Shown piece after piece: positions 24,948 through 33,484 of a stretch of 64,000 nt of DNA. The notes beneath the pieces are model-generated. The model worked only from the letters and a program-made list of their open reading frames with translations. It did no database searches and was not told the origin of the DNA. The translations under genes and the position numbers were made by a program. Position 1 is the stretch's first letter. Each line of letters opens with the position of its first letter. Origin of the DNA: JANOZM01 sp031429355 (GTDB lineage: Bacteria > Pseudomonadota > Gammaproteobacteria > Burkholderiales > Burkholderiaceae_E); NCBI GenBank assembly GCA_031429355.1, contig JANOZM010000013.1, positions 558,001 to 622,000 on the forward strand, in the 5' to 3' direction.

Positions 24948-25955
24948 ATGGTTGATATGTACTTAAAATCAAGCTGTAGTGCAGTCGAAAAACTAAGCGT
25001 AGATCGCTTAAGAGCTGCCGATGTTTGTAAACGACTGGCAACACGTAGCCTATTTGCGCTTGCTGCTCTTTGCTTAGGGTCTGCATTTTTTCAACCAAGC
25101 GTTGTAAGTGCCCAACCCGCAGCCGCACCCTCGCAAGAGCAAATTGCAAGACTGGCTATTCCAAAAGGGGCATTGTTTAAAGCAACTAAAGATGGCAAAA
25201 CGGTTCATTTGTTCGGAACAATGCATGTTGGCTCACAAACTACGTTGCCTTTGGGGCGTCAAGTTATTGCGAGTTTGGCTGAATCTCAAGCTTTGTTGTT
25301 AGAGCTTGACTTTTCTGACCCAAAGTTAGCAGCGGAGTTTGACAAATATTCGGCTGCTAAAAAACCAATTAACCTAACCGCACCGCAACGTGAAGCGGCA
25401 TTAAACGCAGCTAAAATACTGAGTATGCCAGCCGAAAAGATCTTGAATCTCCGGCCGATGATGTTGGCTGCAATGGTCACTCTTGCTCAAGGACATGCGA
25501 TCGGGTTAAAAGCCGATTACGGTTCGGACTTATTTTTGTTTGGAGTTGCTTTGGGCGCGCGTATTCCAGTTGTCGGTATGGAGACAATAGAGGATCAACT
25601 AATAATGGAGGACGAGCTAAACGAATCCGAGCTAGATCAAATGGTTCAAGAAGCCTTTGATGATGTTAAAACAAAGCGAGCAATAAAATTGCTTAATGAA
25701 ATGTCGGCAGCTTGGATAAAAGGGGACTTAGATGAATTAGCGCGAGTTTCTGAAATAACCAAGAACTCGTTCAGTAAAAAAATCTTAATTGCCAGCAACA
25801 AACGCAACTATGTAATGGTTGAAAAAATTGTGGCAAGCTCAAACTCTGCAACAAAACCTGTGTTCGCTGCAGCTGGTGCCTTGCACTTTTGGGGCGACGA
25901 AAGTATTCAGAATTTATTAAAAAAACGCGGCTACCAAATCGAGCGTATCCATTAA
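24948..25955 (+). CDS. TraB/GumN family protein
   Basis: This 335-residue exported protein has a long signal region with a hydrophobic core (SLFALAALCLGSAFF) ending near SAQPAAAPSQ. The mature part shows the TraB/GumN landmarks HLFGTMHVGSQTTLPLG, with the GTxHxG motif, ALLLELDFSDP, and a C-terminal FAAAGALHFWGDESIQ, where the conserved GxxH recurs. This fold resembles metal-dependent EreA/ChaN and Tiki-type proteases, so a hydrolase role is possible but unproven. AAGGAG lies 9 bases before the ATG. It is a single gene, with a small tandem repeat after it. Confidence 0.8.
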   Translation: MVDMYLKSSCSAVEKLSVDRLRAADVCKRLATRSLFALAALCLGSAFFQPSVVSAQPAAAPSQEQIARLAIPKGALFKATKDGKTVHLFGTMHVGSQTTLPLGRQVIASLAESQALLLELDFSDPKLAAEFDKYSAAKKPINLTAPQREAALNAAKILSMPAEKILNLRPMMLAAMVTLAQGHAIGLKADYGSDLFLFGVALGARIPVVGMETIEDQLIMEDELNESELDQMVQEAFDDVKTKRAIKLLNEMSAAWIKGDLDELARVSEITKNSFSKKILIASNKRNYVMVEKIVASSNSATKPVFAAAGALHFWGDESIQNLLKKRGYQIERIH

Positions 25956-25965
25956 TCCCTTTTTT

Positions 25966-26011
25966 CCAATAGAACCTATTTTCCAATAAAACCTATTTTC
26001 CAATAAAACCT
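25966..26011 (+). repeat. Three tandem copies of a 17-base unit
   Basis: TTTTCCAATAGAACCTA, then TTTTCCAATAAAACCTA, then the same again nearly complete, lie head to tail between the TraB/GumN gene and the ABC transporter gene. No coding or regulatory role is evident. Confidence 0.6.
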
Positions 26012-26028
26012 TATTTTAAGAAGCTATT

Positions 26029-27864
26029 TTGTTTAGTTATTTTGAGTCACGAATCGACCCTTATCCCGAAGCTCCTCCACAACGCGCGCCCACTGGTATG
26101 GTCGATTTTTTTTGGCAAATTACCAAAGGCTCGCGCTGGTATTTTGCTGCGATATTGGCGCTTACTGGTGGCATAGCCGCTTTTGAAGCCGTTCTGTTTG
26201 CATTTTTGGGGCAGTTGGTCGATTGGCTTTCTACCGTAAAGCCCGAGAATTTATGGAGCCAAAAGGGTTCTGAAATTGCTACCTTGGCCGCAGTACTTTG
26301 TGGCAGTATTTTGTTGGTGGCGTTTCAAGCCCTCGTCAAGTACCAAACCTTGTACGGTAATTTTCCGATGCGCTTACGTTGGAATTTTCATCGCTGGATG
26401 TTGTCGCAAAGCATGTCTTTTTATCAAGACGAGTTTGCCGGGCGCATTGCCGCCAAGGTGATGCAAACTGCTTTAGCAAGCCGCGATGTGTTAATTACCA
26501 TCACCGACATTGCTATTTATGTGATTATTTATTTTGCGACTATGACGGGCTTGATGGGCAGTTTCGATTTAATTTTATTCTTGCCATTTATTGTCTGGGC
26601 CTGTCTCTACGCATTAGCAATGAAGTATTTTGTGCCACGTATTGGTGAAATCGGCAAACAACAAGCCGATGCGCGTAGCTTAATGATGGGCCGTATCACT
26701 GATGCCTATAGCAATATTAGTACGGTTAAATTGTTTTCGCATTCAGATCGCGAAGCCCATTATGCGCGCGATTCCATGCGCGAGTTTATGAGCACGGTTA
26801 AGCCACAAATGCGCTTATCGAGTAGTTTTGAAATTGTGAATCATTGTTTATCTATTTTGTTAATTTTAGGTACTTGTGGTCTGGTACTTTGGTTATGGAG
26901 CCAAGGACGGGTAGGCATTGGTGCAGTTGCTGCAAGCTGTGCAATGGCGATGCGCCTTAACGGAATCTCGCACTGGGTGATGTGGGAGCTGGCGGGTCTA
27001 TTTGAAAATATAGGCACCGTACGCGACGGAATTAATATGTTAAACAAACCCATCAGCGTGCTCGATGTTAAAGGTGCAAAACCTTTAGTTGTTACCAAGG
27101 GCGAAATTAAGTTTGAAAACGTTACCTTTGGTTACTCCGCCGAGCGCCCGGTGTTGCACCAATTAAACCTAACGATTCAACCAGGCGAGCGCATCGGTTT
27201 AGTTGGGCCGTCGGGGGCGGGTAAAAGTACCTTAACTAATTTGCTGTTACATTTTTATGATGTTCAACAGGGGCGAGTTCTAATCGATCAACAAGATGTT
27301 GCAAAAGTTCAAATGCAAAGTTTACAAGCGCACGTTGGCATGGTGACTCAAGATATATCCTTGCTCCATCGTTCATTGCGTGAGAATTTAGCTTATGGTC
27401 GCCCAGACGCAACCGAGTTTGAAATTGTCTCGGCTGCCCAGCGAGCAGAAGCCGCTGAGTTTATTGCAAACCTAGAAGATGGGGCCGGTCGTAAAGGTTA
27501 CGATGCCCATGTTGGCGAACGCGGCGTAAAATTATCTGGTGGTCAGCGGCAACGCATTGCGATTGCGCGCGTGATGTTAAAAAATGCGCCTATTTTAGTT
27601 CTGGATGAAGCCACTAGCGCGTTAGATAGCGAAGTAGAGGCGGTGATTCAAGAAAGTCTCGACAAACTAATGCAGGGTAAAACGGTGTTAGCAATTGCCC
27701 ATCGCTTGTCCACAATCGCCGCGATGGACAGACTAATCGTATTACAAAACGGGCGTATTGTAGAAGAAGGTACTCATTACAATTTGCTAGAAAAAAATGG
27801 CCTTTATGCGCGGCTATGGGCAAGGCAGAGTGGTGGGTTTTTGGGGCTGGATGAAACGCAATAA
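26029..27864 (+). CDS. ABC exporter, fused permease and ATPase
   Basis: This 611-residue half-transporter has six membrane helices in the first 330 residues, then an ATP-binding domain with Walker A GPSGAGKST, the Q-loop region HVGMVTQDISLLH, signature LSGGQRQRIAIARVM and Walker B LVLDEATSALDS. It should work as a homodimer exporting a lipid or drug-like substrate, in the MsbA/multidrug class. The start is TTG at 26029. It is supported by the N-terminus MFSYFESRIDPYPEAPP, which matches the form 'MFxxFExxxDPYP' seen in close relatives, though the Shine-Dalgarno is weak. It converges on the sensor-kinase gene with 45 bases between stops. Confidence 0.9.
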   Translation: MFSYFESRIDPYPEAPPQRAPTGMVDFFWQITKGSRWYFAAILALTGGIAAFEAVLFAFLGQLVDWLSTVKPENLWSQKGSEIATLAAVLCGSILLVAFQALVKYQTLYGNFPMRLRWNFHRWMLSQSMSFYQDEFAGRIAAKVMQTALASRDVLITITDIAIYVIIYFATMTGLMGSFDLILFLPFIVWACLYALAMKYFVPRIGEIGKQQADARSLMMGRITDAYSNISTVKLFSHSDREAHYARDSMREFMSTVKPQMRLSSSFEIVNHCLSILLILGTCGLVLWLWSQGRVGIGAVAASCAMAMRLNGISHWVMWELAGLFENIGTVRDGINMLNKPISVLDVKGAKPLVVTKGEIKFENVTFGYSAERPVLHQLNLTIQPGERIGLVGPSGAGKSTLTNLLLHFYDVQQGRVLIDQQDVAKVQMQSLQAHVGMVTQDISLLHRSLRENLAYGRPDATEFEIVSAAQRAEAAEFIANLEDGAGRKGYDAHVGERGVKLSGGQRQRIAIARVMLKNAPILVLDEATSALDSEVEAVIQESLDKLMQGKTVLAIAHRLSTIAAMDRLIVLQNGRIVEEGTHYNLLEKNGLYARLWARQSGGFLGLDETQ

Positions 27865-27909
27865 GCAATTGGAAGTAACCAAGTATCGAATCGAAAAACA
27901 GCTTTGGAC

Positions 27910-29370
27910 CTATTGCTGTTCCGTACCAATGTTTCGTGGTTGTGTCTTAGGGATTTTTGCTCTTGCAATTAGGCCCAACACAGAATTTTGAACTTGCTCA
28001 TCTTTGTTGGCAGGTTCGCCATATTGGTTTTCTAGGCTTAATACCCCGTTAAGGGCTTTGCTAATTTCTTGGCAGATCGCTAAACCTAGTCCAGAGCCGC
28101 GGGAGTGTTGGCCCGCTGAAAAAGTCTGAAACAAGCGTTTCGATAATGGTTCGTCAATTCCTTTGCCTTGGTCTCGAATGGTTAATTCAACAACTTGTTG
28201 CTGCTCTATTAACTGAACTGTTAACGTACTTCCAACTGGGGCATGCGTAATCGCGTTGTGCAGTAAATTCCTTGTTAACTCTTGTAGCATCCATGCGTGA
28301 GCATCTAAAGTTACAGGCTCGGATTCGAGGCTAAATCGTAAATTTTTAGTTACAATCAACGGAGCAAGATCTAATGCGACTGATCTTAAAATAGTGTCCC
28401 AATCTTGCACCGAGTAATTGGTCTCTTGTCGTAACTGTTCAACCTTGGCTAAATCTAACATTTGGTTCGCTAAACCAGTTGCGCGATCAACCGTAACTTC
28501 GATTTCTTCAAGAGCCTGTGCCGGCGCAAGATCGCCGCGTAATGCGCTCTGTACTTGCGTCTTTAATACAGCCAGCGGAGTACGTAATTGATGGGCCGCG
28601 TCGCGAACAAATTTACGTTGGTGTTCTACCGTTAGTCTTAACCGATCAATCAATTGATTGGTGGCGTTTACAATCGGGATTAACTCGATGGGCGTATCGG
28701 TGGTATCAATGGCACGCAAGTCTTGCAAATTACGATCGCTTAGGTTGGCTTCAAGACGACGAATAGGTTTGGTTGTCCAGCGTACGATCCAAGTCACTAT
28801 AAAACCAATCGACAGTAACGCAACGCCGTATAAAGTTAGGGTATCCAATAGAATTTTTTTGGCTACCTTTTTACGTAGCTCCAAAGTTTCTGCAACTAAA
28901 ACGGTGGCCATTCCATTGCCGTCGAGGGATGCCACAGGTTGCAACAGTACGGCCACACGCACTGCTTCAGATTGGTACATATCGTCGTAAAAATCGATCA
29001 ATGCCGGGTAAATGTTTTTTTCAGGAAGCACGCCTTTCCAGTCCGGAAAGTCAGTATATCCAGAAACTGTCTCACCTTTAAATCCTATTACTTTGTAGAA
29101 CATGCGGCTACGATTGTCGGACTCAAAAGGCTCTAATGCGGCGTACAAAACATTGGCGGTGAGTCGTAAATTTGGGCCTTCTCCGGACGTTGTTAATAGT
29201 TCGCCAATTGATTTTGCCGAAGCTAACAAAGTTCGGTCATACGCAATGGTTGCGGTCTCAAGGGTTTGTTTGTAATTGAAAAAACTAACTAGACCTAATA
29301 ACAAAGTTAACGGCAACAACAAACCAATTAACAAGCGTCTATACAGTGAAATTGGTAAAGTCATTTTCAT
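27910..29370 (-). CDS. tctE: Sensor histidine kinase, TctE-like
   Basis: This protein of about 486 residues has a transmembrane helix (RRLLIGLLLPLTLLLGLVSF), a periplasmic sensor region, a second helix (TLYGVALLSIGFIVTWIV), HAMP-like sequence, then HisKA with the phospho-acceptor in RDAAHQLRTPLAVLKTQVQ. The ATPase motifs follow: NLLHNAITHAP (N box), DQGKGID (G1) and GSGLGLAICQEI (G2). The sensor layout matches TctE kinases of tricarboxylate systems. A TTG at 29388 overlapping the regulator stop is the alternative start. The tctCBA genes lie 2.6 kb away, divergent from this operon, which supports the assignment. Confidence 0.8.
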   Translation of the reverse strand: MKMTLPISLYRRLLIGLLLPLTLLLGLVSFFNYKQTLETATIAYDRTLLASAKSIGELLTTSGEGPNLRLTANVLYAALEPFESDNRSRMFYKVIGFKGETVSGYTDFPDWKGVLPEKNIYPALIDFYDDMYQSEAVRVAVLLQPVASLDGNGMATVLVAETLELRKKVAKKILLDTLTLYGVALLSIGFIVTWIVRWTTKPIRRLEANLSDRNLQDLRAIDTTDTPIELIPIVNATNQLIDRLRLTVEHQRKFVRDAAHQLRTPLAVLKTQVQSALRGDLAPAQALEEIEVTVDRATGLANQMLDLAKVEQLRQETNYSVQDWDTILRSVALDLAPLIVTKNLRFSLESEPVTLDAHAWMLQELTRNLLHNAITHAPVGSTLTVQLIEQQQVVELTIRDQGKGIDEPLSKRLFQTFSAGQHSRGSGLGLAICQEISKALNGVLSLENQYGEPANKDEQVQNSVLGLIARAKIPKTQPRNIGTEQQ

Positions 29371-29384
29371 AATTAAACGAACTA

Positions 29385-30074
29385 TCAATCAACCAGCTTG
29401 AGCAAATAACCTAAACCGCGCAAGGTAACCAATTCAACATTGCTACCCGTTAGGCGTTTGCGTAAGCGATAAGCGACAACTTCGATTGCGTCTAAGTTAA
29501 CTTCAAGTTCATTACGAAACACTTGTTCAAATAATTGCTCTTTGCGCATTGCGCGTCCAGAGCGTTCAACTAAGGCTTGCAACATCGAGGCTTCACGCGG
29601 AGCGATGTCAAGAATCGCGTTGTTTAAATAAAGTGCACCACTGACTTTATCAAGACTTAGTTGCCCGAATTTAACCGTATTTGTATCGGGCTCCGCAGAT
29701 TTCTGAATCCGGCGCAGCAAAGCGCGCATACGCGCTTCTAGCTCATCCAAGTCAAAAGGCTTTGGCAAGTAATCGTCAGCACCATAATTTAGACCTAGAA
29801 TTTTATCCCCAACGGTACCCCTTGCAGTTAAAATCATTACTGGAGTCGTTAGACCGGAGCGCCGAATTGAAGTAAGTAAATCTAGTCCGTCGATATTTGG
29901 CAAACTTAAATCAAGCAGAATTAAATCCGGTTTTACCTCTTGCCAAGCCAATTGCGCTTTCGCTCCATCGTGAACCACAGTAACAATCCAGCCGCGTTTT
30001 ACTAATGTCCGTTGTAGTGTTGTTGCAAGAATTTTATCGTCTTCAATCAACAGAACTTTATAAACTGGTTCCAT
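29385..30074 (-). CDS. tctD: OmpR-type response regulator, TctD-like
   Basis: This 229-residue regulator has a receiver domain (VLLIEDDKILATTLQ with the acidic pocket, phosphorylation site Asp in LILLDLSLPNIDG, Thr in MILTARG, Lys in LPKPFDLDEL) and a C-terminal winged helix (LDIAPREASMLQALVERSGR, then VEVVAYRLRKRL-like sequence) for DNA binding. Its stop overlaps the kinase start region and its start lies 3 bases from the SGNH gene, so kinase and regulator are co-expressed. It probably activates the nearby tctCBA genes in response to a carboxylate sensed by the kinase. The target assignment is inference. Confidence 0.83.
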   Translation of the reverse strand: MEPVYKVLLIEDDKILATTLQRTLVKRGWIVTVVHDGAKAQLAWQEVKPDLILLDLSLPNIDGLDLLTSIRRSGLTTPVMILTARGTVGDKILGLNYGADDYLPKPFDLDELEARMRALLRRIQKSAEPDTNTVKFGQLSLDKVSGALYLNNAILDIAPREASMLQALVERSGRAMRKEQLFEQVFRNELEVNLDAIEVVAYRLRKRLTGSNVELVTLRGLGYLLKLVD

Positions 30075-30077
30075 TGA

Positions 30078-30779
30078 CTAAGGTTGCTCTGCCATCTGTT
30101 GCATGACCTTGGCTAACTGAAACATTGCGGGTCGGTTTAAATGAACATTGTCATCGGCTAAACGGTGTTCGATAAACGCGCCTTCACCCATTGTTAGCGG
30201 CAAAAACTTAGCTTTAGCCTGAATGCAAGTTTTCATAATCAACTGATTGAGTTTTTTTACCTGTTCAGCTTGGCGTCGAATTCCCGTTGTCTCCGGAAGG
30301 CCAACGCATATTAGTTTTTTTGTCTTTGGTAGTTTTGAAAGTAGTTGTTCCCAATAAACTCCAATTTGTTCAACACTTGCACCAGCCGTTAAATCGTTTT
30401 CTCCGCCATTGATAAACACGGCGGGTGCTGTAGTTAATGAAGTGAATTGTGGAATACGATCGATCATCCGACTGATAGGCTGCCCATTTACCGCAAAGTT
30501 GGCGGCCCACTGGGTACTAGCTGGGGGTATCAGTTGCAAGTGGCTGTCGCCAAAAAATACGGCCTTGTTGGGTTCGACAAAGTTCTCAAACCATAAAAAA
30601 TACCGCTCCATGCGTACTTCGAATGATCGCTGAGTAATGCTGGGAACGCGTTCCAGTCGCTCAACGCGCCAAAGTAAACCGTCAGCCACTCTAGGGCTAT
30701 ACAGTGCCGCTAAGGCTAATGCGACGCATCCGAGAAATAAGAGCCATCCTAGGCTATAAAAAAATGTTCTGAATTTCAT
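30078..30779 (-). CDS. SGNH/GDSL-type hydrolase
   Basis: This 233-residue protein has an N-terminal membrane anchor (TFFYSLGWLLFLGCVALALAAL). Catalytic blocks of the SGNH fold are visible: AVFFGDSHLQLI (block I, Ser nucleophile, with GDSH in place of GDSL), a later glycine block, INGGENDLTAG (block III Asn) and ADDNVHLNRPAM (block V Asp and His). It should be an esterase or deacylase facing the periplasm. The upstream acyltransferase gene ends in an ATGA overlap with this start, suggesting that the two act on the same surface polymer, one adding and one removing acyl groups. Confidence 0.8.
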   Translation of the reverse strand: MKFRTFFYSLGWLLFLGCVALALAALYSPRVADGLLWRVERLERVPSITQRSFEVRMERYFLWFENFVEPNKAVFFGDSHLQLIPPASTQWAANFAVNGQPISRMIDRIPQFTSLTTAPAVFINGGENDLTAGASVEQIGVYWEQLLSKLPKTKKLICVGLPETTGIRRQAEQVKKLNQLIMKTCIQAKAKFLPLTMGEGAFIEHRLADDNVHLNRPAMFQLAKVMQQMAEQP

Positions 30780-31888
30780 TGATTTGATTTAATTCCTAGT
30801 GAAGGTAGATATTTGCGTAGGTAATTTGCAATCAGTCGTTCGGGCCATCGATGGATTACCCAAGAAAGCGTCGAAATAAAAAGAATAGTCAATGCCAAAG
30901 TTATGCTGGGAGAAAGAGACTTTGTTAGATCGAACCTACTCGTGATGGTATTAAATAAAGCGTATCCAAGTTCTTGGTGAACGAGGTACAAAGGATAGCT
31001 TATTGCACCAAACATCAAACCGGTTTTAGCAAATTGGCTTTTGTTGGTGTTGGTAAGGTGTTCAGTTTCTAAAACAGTGTAGGCGAAAAGAACAATGATT
31101 GTTAAAACCAGAATGCATGTTATTAGCGGACTTTCGTACCCATCTTTCACTGCGCTTTTGTAAGCATAGCCAACGCAAAGAATGCAGCTCCAGCCCGCGC
31201 CAATTTGTTTAAGTGTAGACGCCCCGTGAGCGCGCCAGCTGTATGTGACAATACCAACGACGAAATACGGAGCCCATGTCAGGCAAAAAACATAATCAAT
31301 GCGCCAGACTGGGCGAATTAAGTTAATGGTGGATGCAAAAAGCCAAAGAATCAAAAGCCCATTTATCCAATTGCGTTTGTTGAATAACAGTAACAAACAG
31401 ACAGCCAAATAAAACTGAACTTCAACCCGTAACGACCAATAAGCCGAATCTATTCCTGCAAAACCAAACCAACTGGGTGCGAGAGTAAGGCTAGCAAAAT
31501 AATTGCCCCAAGTGATTTTAGCTAGGGCACGTGTTATAGAAGTGGGTTGCGTTTCTTGTGTTGCTGTTAAAGCCGCAAGGACTAAAATTCCAGTCGCGGT
31601 AACGCTTGCGCAAATCCACATTGCAGGCATCAAACGAACGAAGCGCGCTCGCAGAAAAGTCAACCAAGTTGCTTTTTCGGCGCTCATCGCAATAACAAAG
31701 CCGCTAATTAGAAAAAACAAGTTAACGCCTAAATATCCGTATCCAGTAACGGTACTGAACCAACCAAATTCGCCACCGATCATCCAGCCTTCGGATGGCC
31801 CTTTAAAGCCCAAGTGGAAAAGGACAACAGCAATGGCCGCCCCCCCGCGCAGGTAGTCCAATCCGACAATTCGTGAGGTTTCAATCAT
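30776..31888 (-). CDS. Acyltransferase family 3 membrane protein (OafA-like)
   Basis: This 370-residue integral-membrane protein with about ten helices belongs to acyltransferase family 3. The N-terminal signature GLDYLRGGAAIAVVLFHLGF carries the catalytic-type His, and GYLGVNLFFLISGFVIAMS follows; a basic motif (LRARFVRLMPAMWIC) completes the set. Such proteins O-acetylate lipopolysaccharide, peptidoglycan or exopolysaccharide. It is the first gene of a four-gene operon running into the SGNH hydrolase and the two-component system. It is divergent from tctC, with about 95 bases between the two starts. Confidence 0.87.
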   Translation of the reverse strand: MIETSRIVGLDYLRGGAAIAVVLFHLGFKGPSEGWMIGGEFGWFSTVTGYGYLGVNLFFLISGFVIAMSAEKATWLTFLRARFVRLMPAMWICASVTATGILVLAALTATQETQPTSITRALAKITWGNYFASLTLAPSWFGFAGIDSAYWSLRVEVQFYLAVCLLLLFNKRNWINGLLILWLFASTINLIRPVWRIDYVFCLTWAPYFVVGIVTYSWRAHGASTLKQIGAGWSCILCVGYAYKSAVKDGYESPLITCILVLTIIVLFAYTVLETEHLTNTNKSQFAKTGLMFGAISYPLYLVHQELGYALFNTITSRFDLTKSLSPSITLALTILFISTLSWVIHRWPERLIANYLRKYLPSLGIKSNQ

Positions 31889-31982
31889 TTATTACTTCGG
31901 TGTTAAGTATTGACGGCAAAATGACAGCTTGGAAGGGCATGCTCTGCCTCGGTATTTTATTCTTTCTTTAAAGGAGTTTTCC

Positions 31983-32939
31983 GTGCGCCGTCAATTTATT
32001 AAGTCACTTTCAGCCGCTGCTGCCCTAGGTTCACTACCGATGTTGGCTCAGGCTAACACCAATTTAAAAATGATGATCCCTGCAAACCCTGGTGGCGGTT
32101 GGGACGGTACAGGCCGCGCATTAGGTAAAGCCTTGTTAGAAGCCGGTACCGCTTCTAACGTAGCCTACGAAAACAAAGGTGGCGCAGCAGGAACGATCGG
32201 TTTGGCGCAATTTGCTAACTCAAACAAAAATGATCCAAACGCCTTAATGGTAATGGGTGCTGTTATGTTGGGCGGCATTATTACCGGTAAGCCTCCAGTT
32301 TCACTTGATGCCTTGACTCCGATTGCTCGTTTAACCAGCGAATACAATGTGTATGTGGTTCCAGCTAACTCTCCGTTTAAAAATTTGGCTGATGTGGTTG
32401 AAGCGTTCAAAAAAGACCCTGCTAGTGTCAAATGGTCAGGCGGCTCACGCGGATCGACCGAGCATATCGCTGCAGCAATGTTAGCGCGTATGGTTGGTGT
32501 TGATGCTGCAAAAGTGAACTACGTTCCGTTCCGTGGAGGTGGCGAAGCCATTGCTGCAATTTTAGGCGGTAACGTTTCTATCTCGGGCAGTGGCTACAGT
32601 GAATTTGCCGAGTACATTAAGGCCGGAAAAATGCGAGCGATTGCTGTCACTTCGGGAGCGCGTTTAAAAGGCATCGAAATTCCAACAATGAAAGAGCAAG
32701 GCTACGACATTGAAATTGGTAATTGGCGTGGAGTCTACGGCGCCCCCGGTATTTCCGCTGCTGATCGCAAAGCTTTAACCGAGCGTGTAGTTAAAGCTAC
32801 TAAGACTAAAGCTTGGGCCGAAGCACTTGAGAAAAACAATTGGACATCTGCGTTGTTGTCGGGCGCAGCGTTCGATGAGTTTGTAGAGCGCGACTTTGCT
32901 TCACTACGCATGATCATGGTTAAGTCGGGCATGGTGTAA
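31983..32939 (+). CDS. tctC: Tripartite tricarboxylate transporter binding protein
   Basis: This 318-residue periplasmic binding protein of the TctC/Bug family has a signal peptide (RRQFIKSLSAAAALGSLPMLAQA) and a mature protein with MMIPANPGGGWDGTGRALGK, the phosphate/carboxylate loop typical of the family, plus ENKGGAAGTIGLAQF and VNYVPFRGGGEAIAAILGG. The GTG start at 31983 is favoured by AAAGGAG seven bases upstream and by the immediate signal peptide; an upstream frame has neither. It captures a tricarboxylate or similar acid for TctAB. It is the first gene of tctCBA and is probably under the TctDE pair nearby. Confidence 0.9.
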   Translation: MRRQFIKSLSAAAALGSLPMLAQANTNLKMMIPANPGGGWDGTGRALGKALLEAGTASNVAYENKGGAAGTIGLAQFANSNKNDPNALMVMGAVMLGGIITGKPPVSLDALTPIARLTSEYNVYVVPANSPFKNLADVVEAFKKDPASVKWSGGSRGSTEHIAAAMLARMVGVDAAKVNYVPFRGGGEAIAAILGGNVSISGSGYSEFAEYIKAGKMRAIAVTSGARLKGIEIPTMKEQGYDIEIGNWRGVYGAPGISAADRKALTERVVKATKTKAWAEALEKNNWTSALLSGAAFDEFVERDFASLRMIMVKSGMV

Positions 32940-32943
32940 GTCA

Positions 32944-33483
32944 GTGAGCTTAGACGTCCAGCCCTTGGGTGATGTGAATCCGCAGTCGTCCCGTTTATCG
33001 CAAACCCTAATTGGGCTGAGCACCATCGCTGTATCGGCTGTTATGGCTTACGGGGCATCGGGGATTCGGTCCGATGCCGGTTATGCCGGTATAGGACCGA
33101 ATTTCGTGCCGTGGTTAGTTAGCGTTGGTTTGGCTGTTTGCGGCTTATTGTTATTGATGCAGGCCAGAACCAGTGGCTACAAAAATATTCCAGCCGAAAT
33201 TCAAGAAGGCTACGCCGATTGGTTGTCGTTCGCTTGGGTGGCGGCAGGCTTGCTGCTCAATGCTTTACTCATCGAGCGTATCGGTTTTATTTTGTCATGC
33301 GCTTTATGTTACGTTCTGGCCGTGCGAGGATTTCGTCGCTCAGAAGGTAAGGCGAATGCCGGCGCTAAACAAACGTTGCAAGATGTTGCATTAGGTTTTT
33401 TAATTAGCGCCCCAGTGTATTGGTTGTTTGCCAAGGCTCTTAAAATTAATCTGCCCGGCCTAACTAACAGTGGGTGGATCTGA
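32944..33483 (+). CDS. tctB: Tripartite tricarboxylate transporter small membrane subunit
   Basis: This 179-residue protein has four predicted helices and matches the TctB family: IGLSTIAVSAVMAYGASGI, IGPNFVPWLVSVGLAVCGLL, LSFAWVAAGLLLNALLIERI, GFILSCALCYVLAVRGF and a final helix at LGFLISAPVYWLFAK. The start is GTG, 4 bases after the tctC stop. It forms the membrane complex with TctA. This family diverges rapidly, so order in the operon is the strongest evidence. Confidence 0.83.
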   Translation: MSLDVQPLGDVNPQSSRLSQTLIGLSTIAVSAVMAYGASGIRSDAGYAGIGPNFVPWLVSVGLAVCGLLLLMQARTSGYKNIPAEIQEGYADWLSFAWVAAGLLLNALLIERIGFILSCALCYVLAVRGFRRSEGKANAGAKQTLQDVALGFLISAPVYWLFAKALKINLPGLTNSGWI

Positions 33484-33484
33484 T

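Noticed and set aside
25966..26011. Tandem repeats considered as a CRISPR array
   Set aside because: Units are contiguous with no spacers and there are no cas genes nearby.
28518..29136. Several open frames antisense to the sensor kinase gene
   Set aside because: They mirror the conserved kinase reading frame and show no domain or ribosome binding site.
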